A stretch of DNA of 64,000 nt from Smallanthus sonchifolius. Taxonomy: Eukaryota; Streptophyta; Magnoliopsida; Asterales; Asteraceae. The DNA lies in NCBI GenBank assembly GCA_023525975.1, contig CM042046.1:40207501-40271500 (forward strand). The letters are read 5' to 3'. A program made the translations under genes and the position numbers. This document shows positions 33,721 to 44,325 of this stretch, piece by piece; position 1 is the first letter of the stretch, and the number at the start of each line of letters is the position of its first letter. Under the pieces are notes generated by a model. That model did not search any database, was not told the origin of the DNA, and worked only from the letters and a program-made list of their open reading frames with translations.

Positions 33721-34955
33721 AAACAACGATACTTACGCATCTATTCTTTTTTCATTCTGGTGTAAGTAGGCATTTTATATCTTATACATTTCACCCATTA
33801 TTGAAAAGCCCAATTAGAAAGATAGATAGTGCCTTTGAGGTGGAGACTGATATTGGCAAGTCCACAACTGTTATAGAAGTTATAGAAGATTGCATGATTA
33901 ACTTGAGGGTCATAGAATCTCGATAGACTATTTATGTTAGCATTAGGAAGGTTTGACATAATATTGAGAATGGATTGGCTAGCTGCCAATGATGCACATA
34001 TAGTGTGTAAGAGGATGATAGTTCGTCTCAAAGCACTTGATGGAAGCTTAATTATGGTTCATGGGAATGAAGTTTGTACAGTGTAGAATGTCATTTCTAT
34101 GATCAAGGCTGGAAAGTTCATGAGGCGAGGATGTGGGGCACACTTGGCATATGTGATAAATGATAAAGCTAGAGTGATAGAGTTAAAAGATGTACCCGTG
34201 GTGTGTATCTTTCTAGAAGTATTCCATGAGGACTTGCCTAGAGTGCCATCTGAGCGGGAGATAGAATTCCATATAGACTTACTACCAAGAGCCCAACCCA
34301 TCGCCAAAGCACCATACAACTTGGCTCCATCCAGGATGAAAGAAATGATGACTCAGTTACCAGAATTCTTGTATAAACGGATTTATTAGACCAAGCATCT
34401 CACCTTGTGGTGCGCCAGTGTTATTTGTAAAGAAGAAAAATGGTAGCATGCGGATGTGCATTGACTACCAAGCGTTGAAAAAACTTACGGTGAAGAATAA
34501 ATACCCTTTACCAAGGATCGATGCTCTATTTGACCAGTTTCAAGGAGCAAGTTGGTTCCTAGTTTTCGAACGCGATACAAACACTACGAATTCCTTGTCA
34601 TGTCATTCAAATTGACAAATGATCCAACGACATTCGTGGATTAGATGAACAGAGTATGCCGTCCAATGTTGGATCAGTCAGTTACAGTGTTCATAAATGA
34701 TATCTTAATTTACTCAAAGAGTGAGTGTGATCATGCGTGTCACCCTAAGGAAGTGTTAGAGACGACACAGAGGGAAGGTTGTAATTTTTTTTGAAATGTG
34801 TGTTTTGGCTTCGAGAAGTCCAATTAATGGGTCATGTAATTAACCCAAGTGGAATCATGGTTGATCCCGCAAAGATAGAGGCAGTGGCAGATTGGAAGTC
34901 GCAAAGACTCTAACTGAAATTCAGAGTTTCTTGGGATTGGCAGCTCCAACTGAAA
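33721..34955 (+). pseudogene. Protease and reverse transcriptase remnant of the Tekay-like relic
   Basis: A damaged protease segment (about 33730-34080) precedes RT blocks. The frame 34099-34389 contains GKFMRRGCGAHLAYVI and VPSEREIEFHIDLLPRAQP, and 34418-34615 contains LFVKKKNGSMRMCIDYQALK. A polymerase-motif remnant VFINDILIYSKS (near 34690) has N where the intact element has the first catalytic aspartate of FIDD. Homology ends in the sequence corresponding to SFLGLA near 34945. Confidence 0.8.
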
Positions 34956-35820
34956 GTCGCGAAGACTCCAACTAAAAAACACAACCAAACTCAGCTCCAA
35001 ATTAGATTTTCATTTATCCTTTAAAAAAATTAATTTTTACTCCAAAACTACATTCTCGTTCAAACATTCACTTTTTAATAAAATACAAATACTTAATTAT
35101 ATGGTATCTTAGAGAGAGGGGCCCACCAATGACATCTGTGCCTGTTTTGATTTCCGAATGAGATGCAAGCAAACGCCCACGTCCAATGCTATTACTCGCG
35201 TTTGCTTTTGCCACCTAAGATCTGGATGGCATCACAAGATGCTAAGTTTCATAGAAATTTTTTCCCTTTTCTAGTTAGAAGAATGTTCAAAAGGGAACCA
35301 AGAAAAAAGAGAGAACCGGAAAACCATGAAAAAAATTCATAAAAAACTCAATTTCACATGTGAAAAACTCATTTTTACGTAATTCTTTTCGAAGTTTTTG
35401 CATATAAACACATGAAGAAACCATTCTATGTTTTAGAAAGTTTTTTTGTAGCGAATTGATGACTTACAACGTGCCAGATACATTACAAAATAAGTTTTAA
35501 AAAGTTTTTGAAGTTACAACAATGATTTCTGTAAAGTTCATTTATTTTAGCATGGAATTATTTTCGCGGGTTATCAACTCTTCCAATTTAAATTAAACCA
35601 ATATAAAGAAAACAAATTTGTTACACATCAGTCCTCAATCAAATGAAAATCATAACCTTATTTATTACAAGAAAAACAAAATGTCGATTTCTTTGAAGCC
35701 CACTAACATATCTAAACATAACAAATAGTGGTCCAATATTTTGTAGGACCAACATATATTTATAACAACAAATATTACATATCATTATAATTATAAAGTT
35801 GAAGTTTACACTATCCCAAT
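34956..35820. other. Upstream region of the dioxygenase gene
   Basis: AT-rich. It contains an inverted repeat at 35167-35207 (listed separately) and no other recognisable gene. Confidence 0.4.
35167..35207. repeat. Hairpin with 10-bp perfect arms
   Basis: AAGCAAACGC and GCGTTTGCTT are separated by 21 bp that include CACGTCCAATGCTATTA. A related hairpin with similar arms and loop is at 38842-38879 beyond the dioxygenase gene. Confidence 0.6.
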
Positions 35821-35828
35821 TATAAATA
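35821..35828 (+). promoter_or_regulatory. TATA box of the dioxygenase gene
   Basis: TATAAATA, 61 bp before the ATG at 35889. This is a normal distance for a plant core promoter with a short 5' leader. Confidence 0.6.
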
Positions 35829-35888
35829 GGTATAACATGCATATCTTTTGATTCATAAATACCAATTACCAAACCATTATCTAAAAAC

Positions 35889-37883
35889 ATGGATATTCTC
35901 ATTTCAAACTGGTCCGGCGTTCAATCTTTGCCGGAAACTTACATTTTCCCACCTGAACGGAGGCCCGGAAACCACAAGATTCCAACATCCAAAGACATTC
36001 CGATCATTGATCTTGAAACAATCGACGGCCCTAAACGAGCTCAGACAATTCAACAAGTTATTAAAGCAAGCCAAGATTTTGGACTCTTTCAGGTCAGTAA
36101 GTAGTTGCGGAACTTGAACAATTAAAATGAGGGGCCGAAAATGTTACACATAAAAAAACTATTTCTTTTTCTCCAAATAAAGATCATAAATCCCAAAAAT
36201 GATGTTATATATTGTCCGGATTTGTGGAACAGACTTAGGCTTTTGATCTGGTTTAGAATAACCCAAACATTATAACTAATATGAAATAAACTTACTGGCC
36301 GAAATCAATAATTCTGTAAAAAAAATAGGGGAGGGGGGGTGTCGGGCCCCTTTAATGTTCCACCCATGTCCGCAAGACTCCAAGTTTTGATTCACTAATG
36401 ACGATTTAAGAACGTGTTTGATCGACTTTTGCACCAGGTGATAAACCATGGAGTTTCGAGGGAATTAATGGATGAAACAATGGTCTTGTTTAAACGTTTT
36501 TTTGCTTCGCCTGCATAATACAAAGCAAGATTTTATTCGAATGATTTGAACGCAAGTTGTAGGATTTACACGAGCACGTTAAACTATGAAAACGAAGAGG
36601 TTCATTATTGGAGAGATAACATAACCCACCGGTGCCATCCTCTTGAAGATCATATTAACCACTGGCCCAATGACCCGCCCAATCACCGGTAACAAAATCG
36701 ATTTTCATCTCTCACAATACTAGAAAACATGTTTTTGGTAAAAAAAAATAAAACAATTGGTCAGATAGCGACGAAATTGTCATAACTTTGGAAGAAAAAA
36801 CATAATTTTAACAACGAAATTCCGACAACATACCTAGAAAAAATGAAGTCGTCAAGATGATGACAAGGTGGGTTATGTTAGACGAAAAAGTTTCCAAAAG
36901 GTTTTTTCTGACCAACAATTTTTTAGGGGAAATGTTTGTAAATATCATTTTCCGAGGAATTTCCTAAAAAGAAGTCGTTGGAAAGAGAATTTTCCGATGA
37001 ATTTACGAAAAAGAAAATAAAAGTTGTAAAAAACTAGAAGTTTTAAAGTTGTGACAACATTAAAATCTCAATATTCTTTTATGGTTTTTTGACTAAGATG
37101 TTCAATGAATATGCAGAAAAGTTGTGGCGGAGTACTCGATTGAAGTGAGGAAGTTTCTATTGACGATTCTGGAGTTAATCTGCGACGGAATGGGACTTGA
37201 ATCGCGATATTTTGAAGGTGAAATAAGCAAGAACCAGTTGGTATCGGTGAACCATCACATTCCTTGCCCTGATCCGAGTTTAACCATCGGAATGCAAGCT
37301 CATTGTGACCCTAATCTTATTAGCATGCTTCAACAAGGTGATGTTTGTGGACTTCAAGCCCTTAAAGATGGTCAATGGGTTGGCGTTGAGCCTCTTCGCG
37401 GCGCTTTTGTTGTCATTCCAGGCCTCCAACTACGAGTACGTTTAAAGCTAAAATCACATATTAATATACTGTAGGAAGTTCGTTCGTAAAATTAAAATAA
37501 AATAGAATTACAATACAAGAATCAAAGGAAAACAGTAACATTACAATACTTTTAAAACTGAAATAAAATAAGCTGAAATCATAATATACATATTATTTAA
37601 CTATTATAAAAGAAGTCATGATCTAGGTGTTCAAACTGGATAGGTTATAAGCAACGGGAAGCTAGCAAGTGCTGTGCACCGAGTAGTGACGGATTCAAAG
37701 GAGTCGCGGACCACCATAGGAACGTTTCTGATTCCTTCAAACGACGTCTTAATACGACCCGCCGATGGTCTTCTTGGTTCATCGGCCATGTTGTACCGGG
37801 GTTACACATACAAAGAGTTTTTCGGTATGTTCACGGGTAACAATTGCGAGGCTGAAAGGGCTCTCGAGTGTTTTAAGTTGTGA
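35889..37883 (+). pseudogene. 2-oxoglutarate/Fe(II)-dependent dioxygenase (H6H/flavanone-3-dioxygenase-like), nonsense codon in exon 2
   Basis: Four exons can be read: 35889-36092, 36438-36688, 37117-37435 and 37644-37883, all with GT/AG borders and matching phases, giving 337 codons, a normal length for this cytosolic enzyme family. Exon 1 has SLPETYIFPPERRPGN and IPIIDLETIDG (DIOX_N domain). Exon 3 has HCD (H214, D216) and exon 4 has AVHR (H270), the iron ligands, plus R280 for 2-oxoglutarate. The usual R-x-S is here R-T-T. Codon 95 (36516-36518) is TAA in the otherwise conserved stretch FFASPA-stop-YKARFYSND, where relatives usually have an acidic residue. No other lesion was found. The similarity is to enzymes that hydroxylate specialised metabolites; the substrate cannot be told. 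A recent pseudogene, a null allele or a sequencing error are all possible. Confidence 0.85.
36713..37054. mobile_element. Possible MITE in intron 2 of the dioxygenase
   Basis: The stretch starts CACAATACTAGAAAACATG and ends GTTTTAAAGTTGTG, a weak inverted repeat, and contains AGCGACGAAATT, TCCGACAAC and TTTTCCGA(T/G)GAATTT words in both orientations. This is the style of small CACTA-like elements. No TSD confirmed. Confidence 0.3.
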
Positions 37884-39773
37884 GCACAAGCTTCGTTTGG
37901 ATCACTTTATGGTTGTTTGGTTGTGTAATATTATGTGTGATTTTTAAAATCTTTGTAAAATAACGATTTGGACTAACTGAATGTTATGTAAGTGTGTGGT
38001 GTGTGTACTGCCATATAAATGTATCATGAATGTAATAAGGACCACGATATTGTAATATACGCTTTGTGTGTATCATAATTTTTAAGATAAATTTTAGTGA
38101 ATGTGAATTCAGGATTCAAATTAGATATCTTTGATAAATGATCAAAGATATACTTCAAATACTCTTATACATTTTAGTGAAAAATACTTTACCAAGATCC
38201 TCTTCTATGTATCATATGTACCATAAATGAAAAAACACTCGTGTGAAACTAAACAATGTGTTAAAACTATACACTTTACTCTTATAACTAAAAGATCAAA
38301 CAATCTCTCTAAAACTAAACAATCAAAATAAGCAATATTAAACTAAAAAAACAATATTAAACTAAAAAAATAATAAACATAATTAGCTGTTCAAGTAAAT
38401 ATTTGTTGGAGGACTTGTTTGAGTAATTGACTAAAATAATGAAGTCCAAAACTATATTTCTATTTAATTAATCTGAAGTTTGACTAATTGACTGTGATTA
38501 TAATTCTAATTATATTTTTTCATATCCCTCTTTTTGACTAATTTCATTCATTTCTTACTTGTATTCAGTTTATACAAAACAAACAAACTGTTAAAAGAGA
38601 AAGGAAATACTCCGAGAAATAATATCCTCCAGGTGCTTGCATCCTTATAGGTTCCACCATCTCCACCTTTTTGTCCAATTCTTAGAGCGTTCATTTTTTT
38701 TATGTATTTTGTAACTAGTTTTATTATTATTTTATATACTTTTTAGTTCTATATTATATAATAATTATATATTAATTTGAAATAAAAACAGGGGCGTGCT
38801 AAAACTACACCACCCCAGTTCGGTTCCCACACTAATGTCAGGCAAACGGCCGTCCAATGCCTATCAAGCGGTCGTTTGCACTTAATCACGTTAATGGCGT
38901 ATAAGCCATTTATTGTAAACGACCGTCCACCTAAAAAACAAACTGTCGTCTATTGCTTAATAACTTCCAGTGCGATCATCATACTAGTGAGGAACTTCGA
39001 AGGGATGAACTTTTGTAGTCCATCATCGGATTACTTGTCGGTGTGGTTTGAATCACCAAGAGATAGGTGTGTGTTAGGTTATCGAGTCTAGACCCATGCA
39101 CTTTTGGGGTTTTTTTAGAAAATATATGTAATGTTTTGAGGTTGTTTTGGAAGTCATACAAATATAATAAGATTAATGTAATTTTATTTAAATTCGTAAC
39201 CAAGACAAGACAAAAATCCTAAGAAAAAAGATAGAGATCTGAATAGAAAAACATGACGATTCATAGATCGAAAGGAAGGATGTCAAAGCAAGTAGAAACA
39301 TTCAATATGAGGTGTTATTCCTTTTATGTCGATTGAACCCGTTTGGTTCTTTGATGACCGCAAACGCCAAACAGTTTTTAGGATTTCATTATTTTGGTTG
39401 TTTTATTTTGTGTGGTTGATTAAATATAGGATATTTAAAATCTGTAACTTTTATAAATAAATCAACCAAACGAGTTTGAAAATGATTTTCAAAACTCAAG
39501 CACAATTATAATGAAAAGGTTTTTAAAATAATGGATTTTGTCACCATAGGAGATTAATAAAATAAAGAATTATTTTATAAATACAAGGAGTTTTGAAATA
39601 AATGATAAAATAGTGAATTAAAATATTTATTCAAACTCATTGGTTAATAAAAGAGGTTTTATTAATAAAGTAAAATGATTCGCGATTAACGACTCACATA
39701 TTATTATAGAATATTAAATTTGATCATAAAATAAAATTGGATTTTAATAAACAAGAATTGGGTAAAATTAGAC
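37884..39773. other. AT-rich intergenic DNA downstream of the dioxygenase
   Basis: It contains the 3' flank of the gene and a hairpin at 38842-38879. A 71-codon open frame at 38876-39091 is not recognisable. No other structure supported. Confidence 0.4.
38842..38879. repeat. Hairpin related to the one at 35167
   Basis: GCAAACG and CGTTTGC arms (7 bp) enclose GCCGTCCAATGCCTATCAAG, which resembles the loop of the upstream hairpin. A further partial copy (GTAAACGACCGTCC) lies at about 38915. Confidence 0.5.
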
Positions 39774-39799
39774 TTACTACAACAAAATCACCCTCCGTC

Positions 39800-40215
39800 G
39801 ACTATACCGACGACACTTATCGTCGGCATAGGTCAACATATACCGACGACATGTCATCGGTATAGGTCAAAAACAAAATTTTGTCACGGAGACCCTATAC
39901 CGACAACATGTCGTCAGTATAGGTCAAAACCAAATTGGAGAGAAAACTAGCGCCTAATGAATAATTGAGGAAAACCTATACCGACGACATGTCGTCGGTA
40001 TAGGGTAATTTTTTTTTTATTTAATAATTTTTTGTCGGTAAATCAAAAAATATGGAATACCCTATACCGACGACATGTCGTCGGCATATGGTTTTTTACT
40101 TTATTGACCGGTCAAAACCCTACGAAGCCTATACCGACGACATGTCGTCGGTACAGGTCACCTATGGCGCCGAGAATCGAGCCTATACCGATGATATGTC
40201 GTCGGTATAGGTCTC
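39800..40215. repeat. Left subterminal repeats of element C
   Basis: Copies of (C)CTATACCGACGACATGTCGTCGGTATAGG in both orientations; each is a long palindrome when complete. Confidence 0.85.
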
Positions 40216-40229
40216 AGCGTGAATAAATC

Positions 40230-40375
40230 CAGGAAACAGCTTTCTGCTTCCCATTTCCACTAAAAAAGGACCCAAATCATCCCATCTCTCTCTTTGACGA
40301 TTTCACGATTTTTGGGTATTTTGTGAAGCAATCTTCACCAATCTCTTGGGTTTTGAGGTGAGTTAACATCTATTG
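40230..40375 (+). promoter_or_regulatory. Transposon leader segment of element C
   Basis: GGAAACAGCTTTCTGCTTCCC, a CTCTCTCT run, then GGTATTTTGTGAAGCAATC and GGTTTTGAGGTGAGTTAAC with a splice-donor-like end. It corresponds to 10195-10015 of element A. Promoter role inferred. Confidence 0.45.
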
Positions 40376-40539
40376 TTTAATCTTTACAATAAAAACAAAA
40401 TTTTGGGGTTTTTGCTTAATTTCTTTGATTTTACTTAGGTATTTGAAGCTTTGACAATTTTTGGAGGATTTCAAACTATTTGAAGCTAATTTGCAAACTT
40501 GGTTGGTAATCTTTCTACAAATTAGGTTTAGATGTATGT

Positions 40540-41460
40540 TTGTATGTATATGTTTGTGTTTATTTGTATGTATGTATATATGGTTTAGATGTATGATTTT
40601 ATAAACATTTATGTAATTTTATGATAAAATTAGGTTTATATACATATTTATTTGATGAAATTATGTTTATATGTGAATGTTTTTTTTTGTATATGTGTGT
40701 ATATATATATATATATGTGTATGTGTATGTACTTGTGTGTTTGTATTTGTGTATGTGTATGTATGTTTGTATATATATTTATTTATGGAATTGTGTACGT
40801 AGTTTGGGAATTTGGACATTTATTTATGTATGTTTGTATATAATATGTATGTATATGTGTGTACATGTGTTTTTATGTATTTGTATTATGTTTATGTATT
40901 GAATTGTGTTTGTGTATGTAATTTGAGAATTTGGGCATTTATTTATGTATGTTTGTGTATAATATGTATGTATATATGTGTATGTGTGTTTGGGAAAAGG
41001 ATCAAATGTAAACCAAGTTTAAATGTGTAAACCAAAAAATCAAATTCTGACAACATATTTATTATATTTAATAGGATGTTTGACTTTAGAAGAATAAATT
41101 AAAATAAGATGCAAATAAATGTGTGGTCACAATTTGATTTTTTGGTTTATGAGTTTATAATTGATTCTTACCCAATGTGTTTGTATGTATTTGGAAGTAT
41201 TTTTATGTATGATGATTAGTTTGGATGTATGTGTATGTATGTGTGTAATTTGTGTTTATGATAATTAGTTTGGATGACTAGTTTGTATGTATGTGTATGT
41301 ATGTGTGTAATTTGTGTTTATGATGATTAGTTTGGATGATTAGTATGTTTGGTTATGTTTCTTTGTGTATGTATGTATCTGTATGATTTGTATCCATATA
41401 ATTGTGTATGTATATATATAAGTGTGTATATATGTATATATGTTTGTATGTATATGTAAC
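40540..41460. repeat. TGTATGTA/GTGTATG microsatellite of element C
   Basis: Compound repeat corresponding to 9880-9240 of element A in reverse orientation, with a short unrelated AT-rich insertion-like stretch at about 40990-41170. The low-complexity open frames here are not genes. Confidence 0.8.
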
Positions 41461-41754
41461 TTTATTTAATTTTGTTACAAGTTCGGAACTCGTTGCGGTT
41501 GACGAGGTGAAAATAATATTATATTTGTGTTTCATAAAACTTATTTAATGTATGTATCCCGACTTTTTTTTACCGTTGTGTAGTTAATTATTTATTTCAC
41601 TTAGGGTGTAAACGGCTCGTTTATCACAATTTCATACAAACATGCTTATTAATTCTTAGTGATATTATTGACGGGTTCAGATCGACCCATTATAAAGAAG
41701 GGATGGGCTGGGCCAATGAGTTAGTATCAACAGATCATGTAAGTAAAATGATTT

Positions 41755-41950
41755 TGTTGTTAGAACATCCAAGTTTGACTTTAAACGGGTTAAAATGACC
41801 CAAACACTCTTTAATAAAATTAAAACATCCAACTTTAACTTTAAACGGGTCTAATGACCCAAAAAAACTTTAATAGGCTTAGAACATCCAACTGTAACTT
41901 TAAACGGGTCAAAATGACCCAAACACACTTTAATAGACTTAGAACAACCA
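41755..41950. repeat. Minisatellite of about 60-bp units in element C
   Basis: Four copies of a unit with AGAACATCCAACTTTAACTTTAAACGGGT and AATGACCCAAACACACTTTAATA, the reverse complement of the 6105-6305 array. Confidence 0.85.
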
Positions 41951-42139
41951 ACTCGAGGCCAATTGTTGAACATGTTTGCTACTATTATTAGTATTTGTTG
42001 TTATTAGTGTTGGTTGATTGGAATTTGCGAATTTGGTTCGTTTATGACTTATAGTTTAACAGGTTGGTTATCCGTTTTACAGCAGTTATGCTGTCGAGTT
42101 TTAGTAAAATAGTCAAGTGATTATTTATTACATTGTTTA

Positions 42140-42536
42140 GTGCACGACCGAATCCAAGAGGAGTATACAAGATTCTCTGCTGAGTCTAGTGGTGACTCAT
42201 CTGTTGTCGACGAGTTTGCATGCATGGAGAGTGCATTGGGTCATCGGCGTGGCTATATCCGGGGTGTTGGTCGTGTGGTGGGTAATCCCACACCAGATGT
42301 GTTTAGTACCCCCTCCACAACCACATTGGCACGAAGTGGATGAGCGTGTGGCTACTCTTCAACAACAATTCCAAGAACAACAACGCGAAGCCCAACGAGA
42401 GGAAGAACGACATCTACAAAATCAACAACGAGAGGAAGAACGTCGTGTGCATAATCAACAAATGCTTGAAATGCAACGACAAATGGATGAAATGCGTCGA
42501 ATGTGGGAACGTCGAACTAGCAGCGATGATAATTAG
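42140..42536 (+). pseudogene. C-terminal exon of the second En/Spm-type protein in element C
   Basis: The frame at 42140 encodes MHDRIQEEYTRFSAESSGD, DEFACMESALGHRRGYIRGV, then shifts frame near 42320 into a coiled-coil tail with EERRVHNQQMLEMQRQMDEM and ends RRTSSDDN. It matches the third exon block of element A. Without the upstream exons and with the frameshift it encodes no complete protein. Confidence 0.75.
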
Positions 42537-42799
42537 CTTGGAGTTGTTGCACCTTTTCCTTTGTTGTTTGTGTTTGTCTTGAACAATTTGCATATTTGTG
42601 TGTCCAACAAGTTTATGTTTTGAATGTTTGATTTGTCGGACAAGTTTGTGTGTCGAACAATTTGGATGTTTGGTTTATGTTTCGGATATTAGTTTTTATC
42701 GGATTTGAATGTTTGAATGGTTTACATTTAATGATTTGCAGGCTTTTGTTTATAGAAATTTAAAATTTCTAGAAAAAATATTAAAAATTAAAAAAAATA

Positions 42800-43160
42800 T
42801 AAAAAAACAGAAAAGACATATACGGACGACAAGTCGTCGGGATAGGCCTTTTTCAAAAATTATTAAAAAAATATTAAAAAACCCTATACCGACGACATGT
42901 CGTCGGGATAGGTTGAGTCTGTGCGGACGACATTTCATCCGTACAAGGTTAGACTCTATACAGACGACATGTCGTCGGTATAGAGTTTCTTTTTGATTTA
43001 TTTAATTAGACTCTATACCAACGACATGGAAAACCTATATCGACGACACCTGTACGGACGACAATCTTGGTCTATTGGTACGAAGCAATCCCGACGACAT
43101 GTCGTCGGGATAAGCTATGCCGACGACAAGTCGTCCCTATAGGGTAAAAAAAATCGTCGC
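42800..43160. repeat. Right subterminal repeats of element C
   Basis: GACGACATGTCGTCGGGATAGG and variants in both orientations up to the right terminus. Confidence 0.8.
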
Positions 43161-43184
43161 TATAGTGTTATATTGTTGTAGTTA

Positions 43185-43693
43185 CATTAAGCATACTCAA
43201 CTTCATAAACCTTTTGAGTAAAACTGATAAGCTATATGTCGCCGTCTTTAACATAATTGAAACGATATACTCAAACCTTTGAGTATTTAAGCCTCGACTA
43301 TATTATTGGGCCTGTGTGTTTGGGACAAGGTAGATCGCGATTCCTGAGAGTCTTGACCCGATCCACACGTTTTGAAACAACATGACATATCACTCAGTTT
43401 TGTGAGAAGAACTCTAACCTATCAAATTAAGAGAGTAGATATAGATGGGATTAAGCATGCCAACCTAGCTAGATGAGTAATAGCCCAAACAATCGCATAA
43501 AGTCTGAAAGTTGTATAATGGATGCAACTAGTAAACGTACTCACCTAAATAACCTTATATCATGTATATCGTCCCAGCCATGCACGAGATATGGTGTGAA
43601 GTATGGATTTCAGACTTTAATAAATAATATTTTTATTTTAAATAAAACTGAAAGGTCACTAATTATTAAATAAACATATAAAAATTGAGAATA
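43185..43693. other. Unassigned DNA left of the Tekay element
   Basis: No gene recognised. The last five bases (43694-43698, TTAAA) are the target duplication of the next element. Confidence 0.4.
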
Positions 43694-43796
43694 TTAAATG
43701 TAACATCCCAAAATGTCGAGAAAATAAAGTTAACAAGTTCAAGCGGGCCGAAGTCGGGCCGGGTCAGTCGCGAACCGGGCTTGGGGAGGTCTCCCC

Positions 43797-43804
43797 TATA
43801 AATA
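43797..43804 (+). promoter_or_regulatory. TATA box of the Tekay 5' LTR
   Basis: TATAAATA about 100 bp inside the LTR. The equivalent in the 3' LTR is at 50663-50670. The expected transcript start is about 30 bp downstream, which places the hairpin array in the transcribed leader. Confidence 0.65.
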
Positions 43805-44156
43805 GTCAAGGTCACCACATGTTTCTCTCATTTGCAATTCTAGAGAGAGAAAAAACGTAGAGAGAGAAAGTGTCGGAATCGCACAAGATTGCACCCGCTC
43901 GTGTCTCTTGCACTCGTGAGAAGAACATCCGGATCAGAAGCTCGATTCAGGTAACGATCCGACCTAAATCTGAGTTTTAGTTCGTTTTTGGGTTTTTCGG
44001 GTTTTGGGTGAAAAGGTAAGGTTTGAACGGATGAAACTGAAAGATAATCATGGATTTGAGTTCCTTAATGGAAAACGAACGTTTTGAATGCAAACAGGTT
44101 CGGGATCTTGACATGATCAGACCGAATGCGAAAGTTAGGGTTTTTCGCGAAGAACA

Positions 44157-44325
44157 GGTCGTGCGCACTTGCTAAGTGCGCACGGAGCAGGTCCTGCGCA
44201 CTTGCTAAGTGCGCAGGAAGAGGGTCCTGCACACTTGCTAAGTGCGCAGGAGGAAGGGTCTGCGCAATTGCTAAGTGCGTAGGCAGCAGGGTCTGCGCAC
44301 TTGCCAAGTGCGCAGACATCAGAAC
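44157..44325 (+). repeat. Tandem hairpin array in the Tekay 5' LTR, 5 copies
   Basis: About 33-bp units, each containing GCGCACTTGCTAAGTGCGC (8-bp arms around GCT) with variants, separated by GGAGCAGGTCCT-like spacers. The resulting open frames encode LAKCA-type repeats on one strand and HLASAQ-type repeats on the other and are not treated as genes. Confidence 0.9.

Larger units (their letters stand above)
31900..34955 (+). mobile_element. Tekay-like Ty3/gypsy relic, truncated
   Basis: A partial LTR ends CATGACCTTACA at 32122, with GAGTAAATCC about 40 bp before, as in the intact element's LTR. TGGTATCAGAGC (32126-32137) is the Met-tRNA primer-binding site. Gag, protease and reverse transcriptase remnants follow in one orientation. 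The copy stops abruptly near 34955, where the intact element continues towards RNase H, so RNase H, integrase and the right LTR are missing. Confidence 0.85.
39777..43181 (+). mobile_element. CACTA-family deletion derivative, element C
   Basis: It has the same palindromic subterminal word (CCGACGACATGTCGTCGG) as element A, the same leader segment (40230-40375), microsatellite, minisatellite and second-gene 3' exon, all in reverse orientation relative to A. The transposase gene and the first exon of the second gene are gone. The element reads CTACAACAAAATCACC... to ...TATTGTTGTAG with TTA on both sides (39774-39776 and 43182-43184). The usual outer CA/TG pair of a CACTA end is therefore missing if TTA is the TSD (see findings). 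Confidence 0.88.

Noticed and set aside
44157..44325. CRISPR-like array appearance
   Set aside because: The repeats are palindromic with short, near-identical spacers, in a plant LTR. There are no cas genes and this is not a prokaryotic genome.
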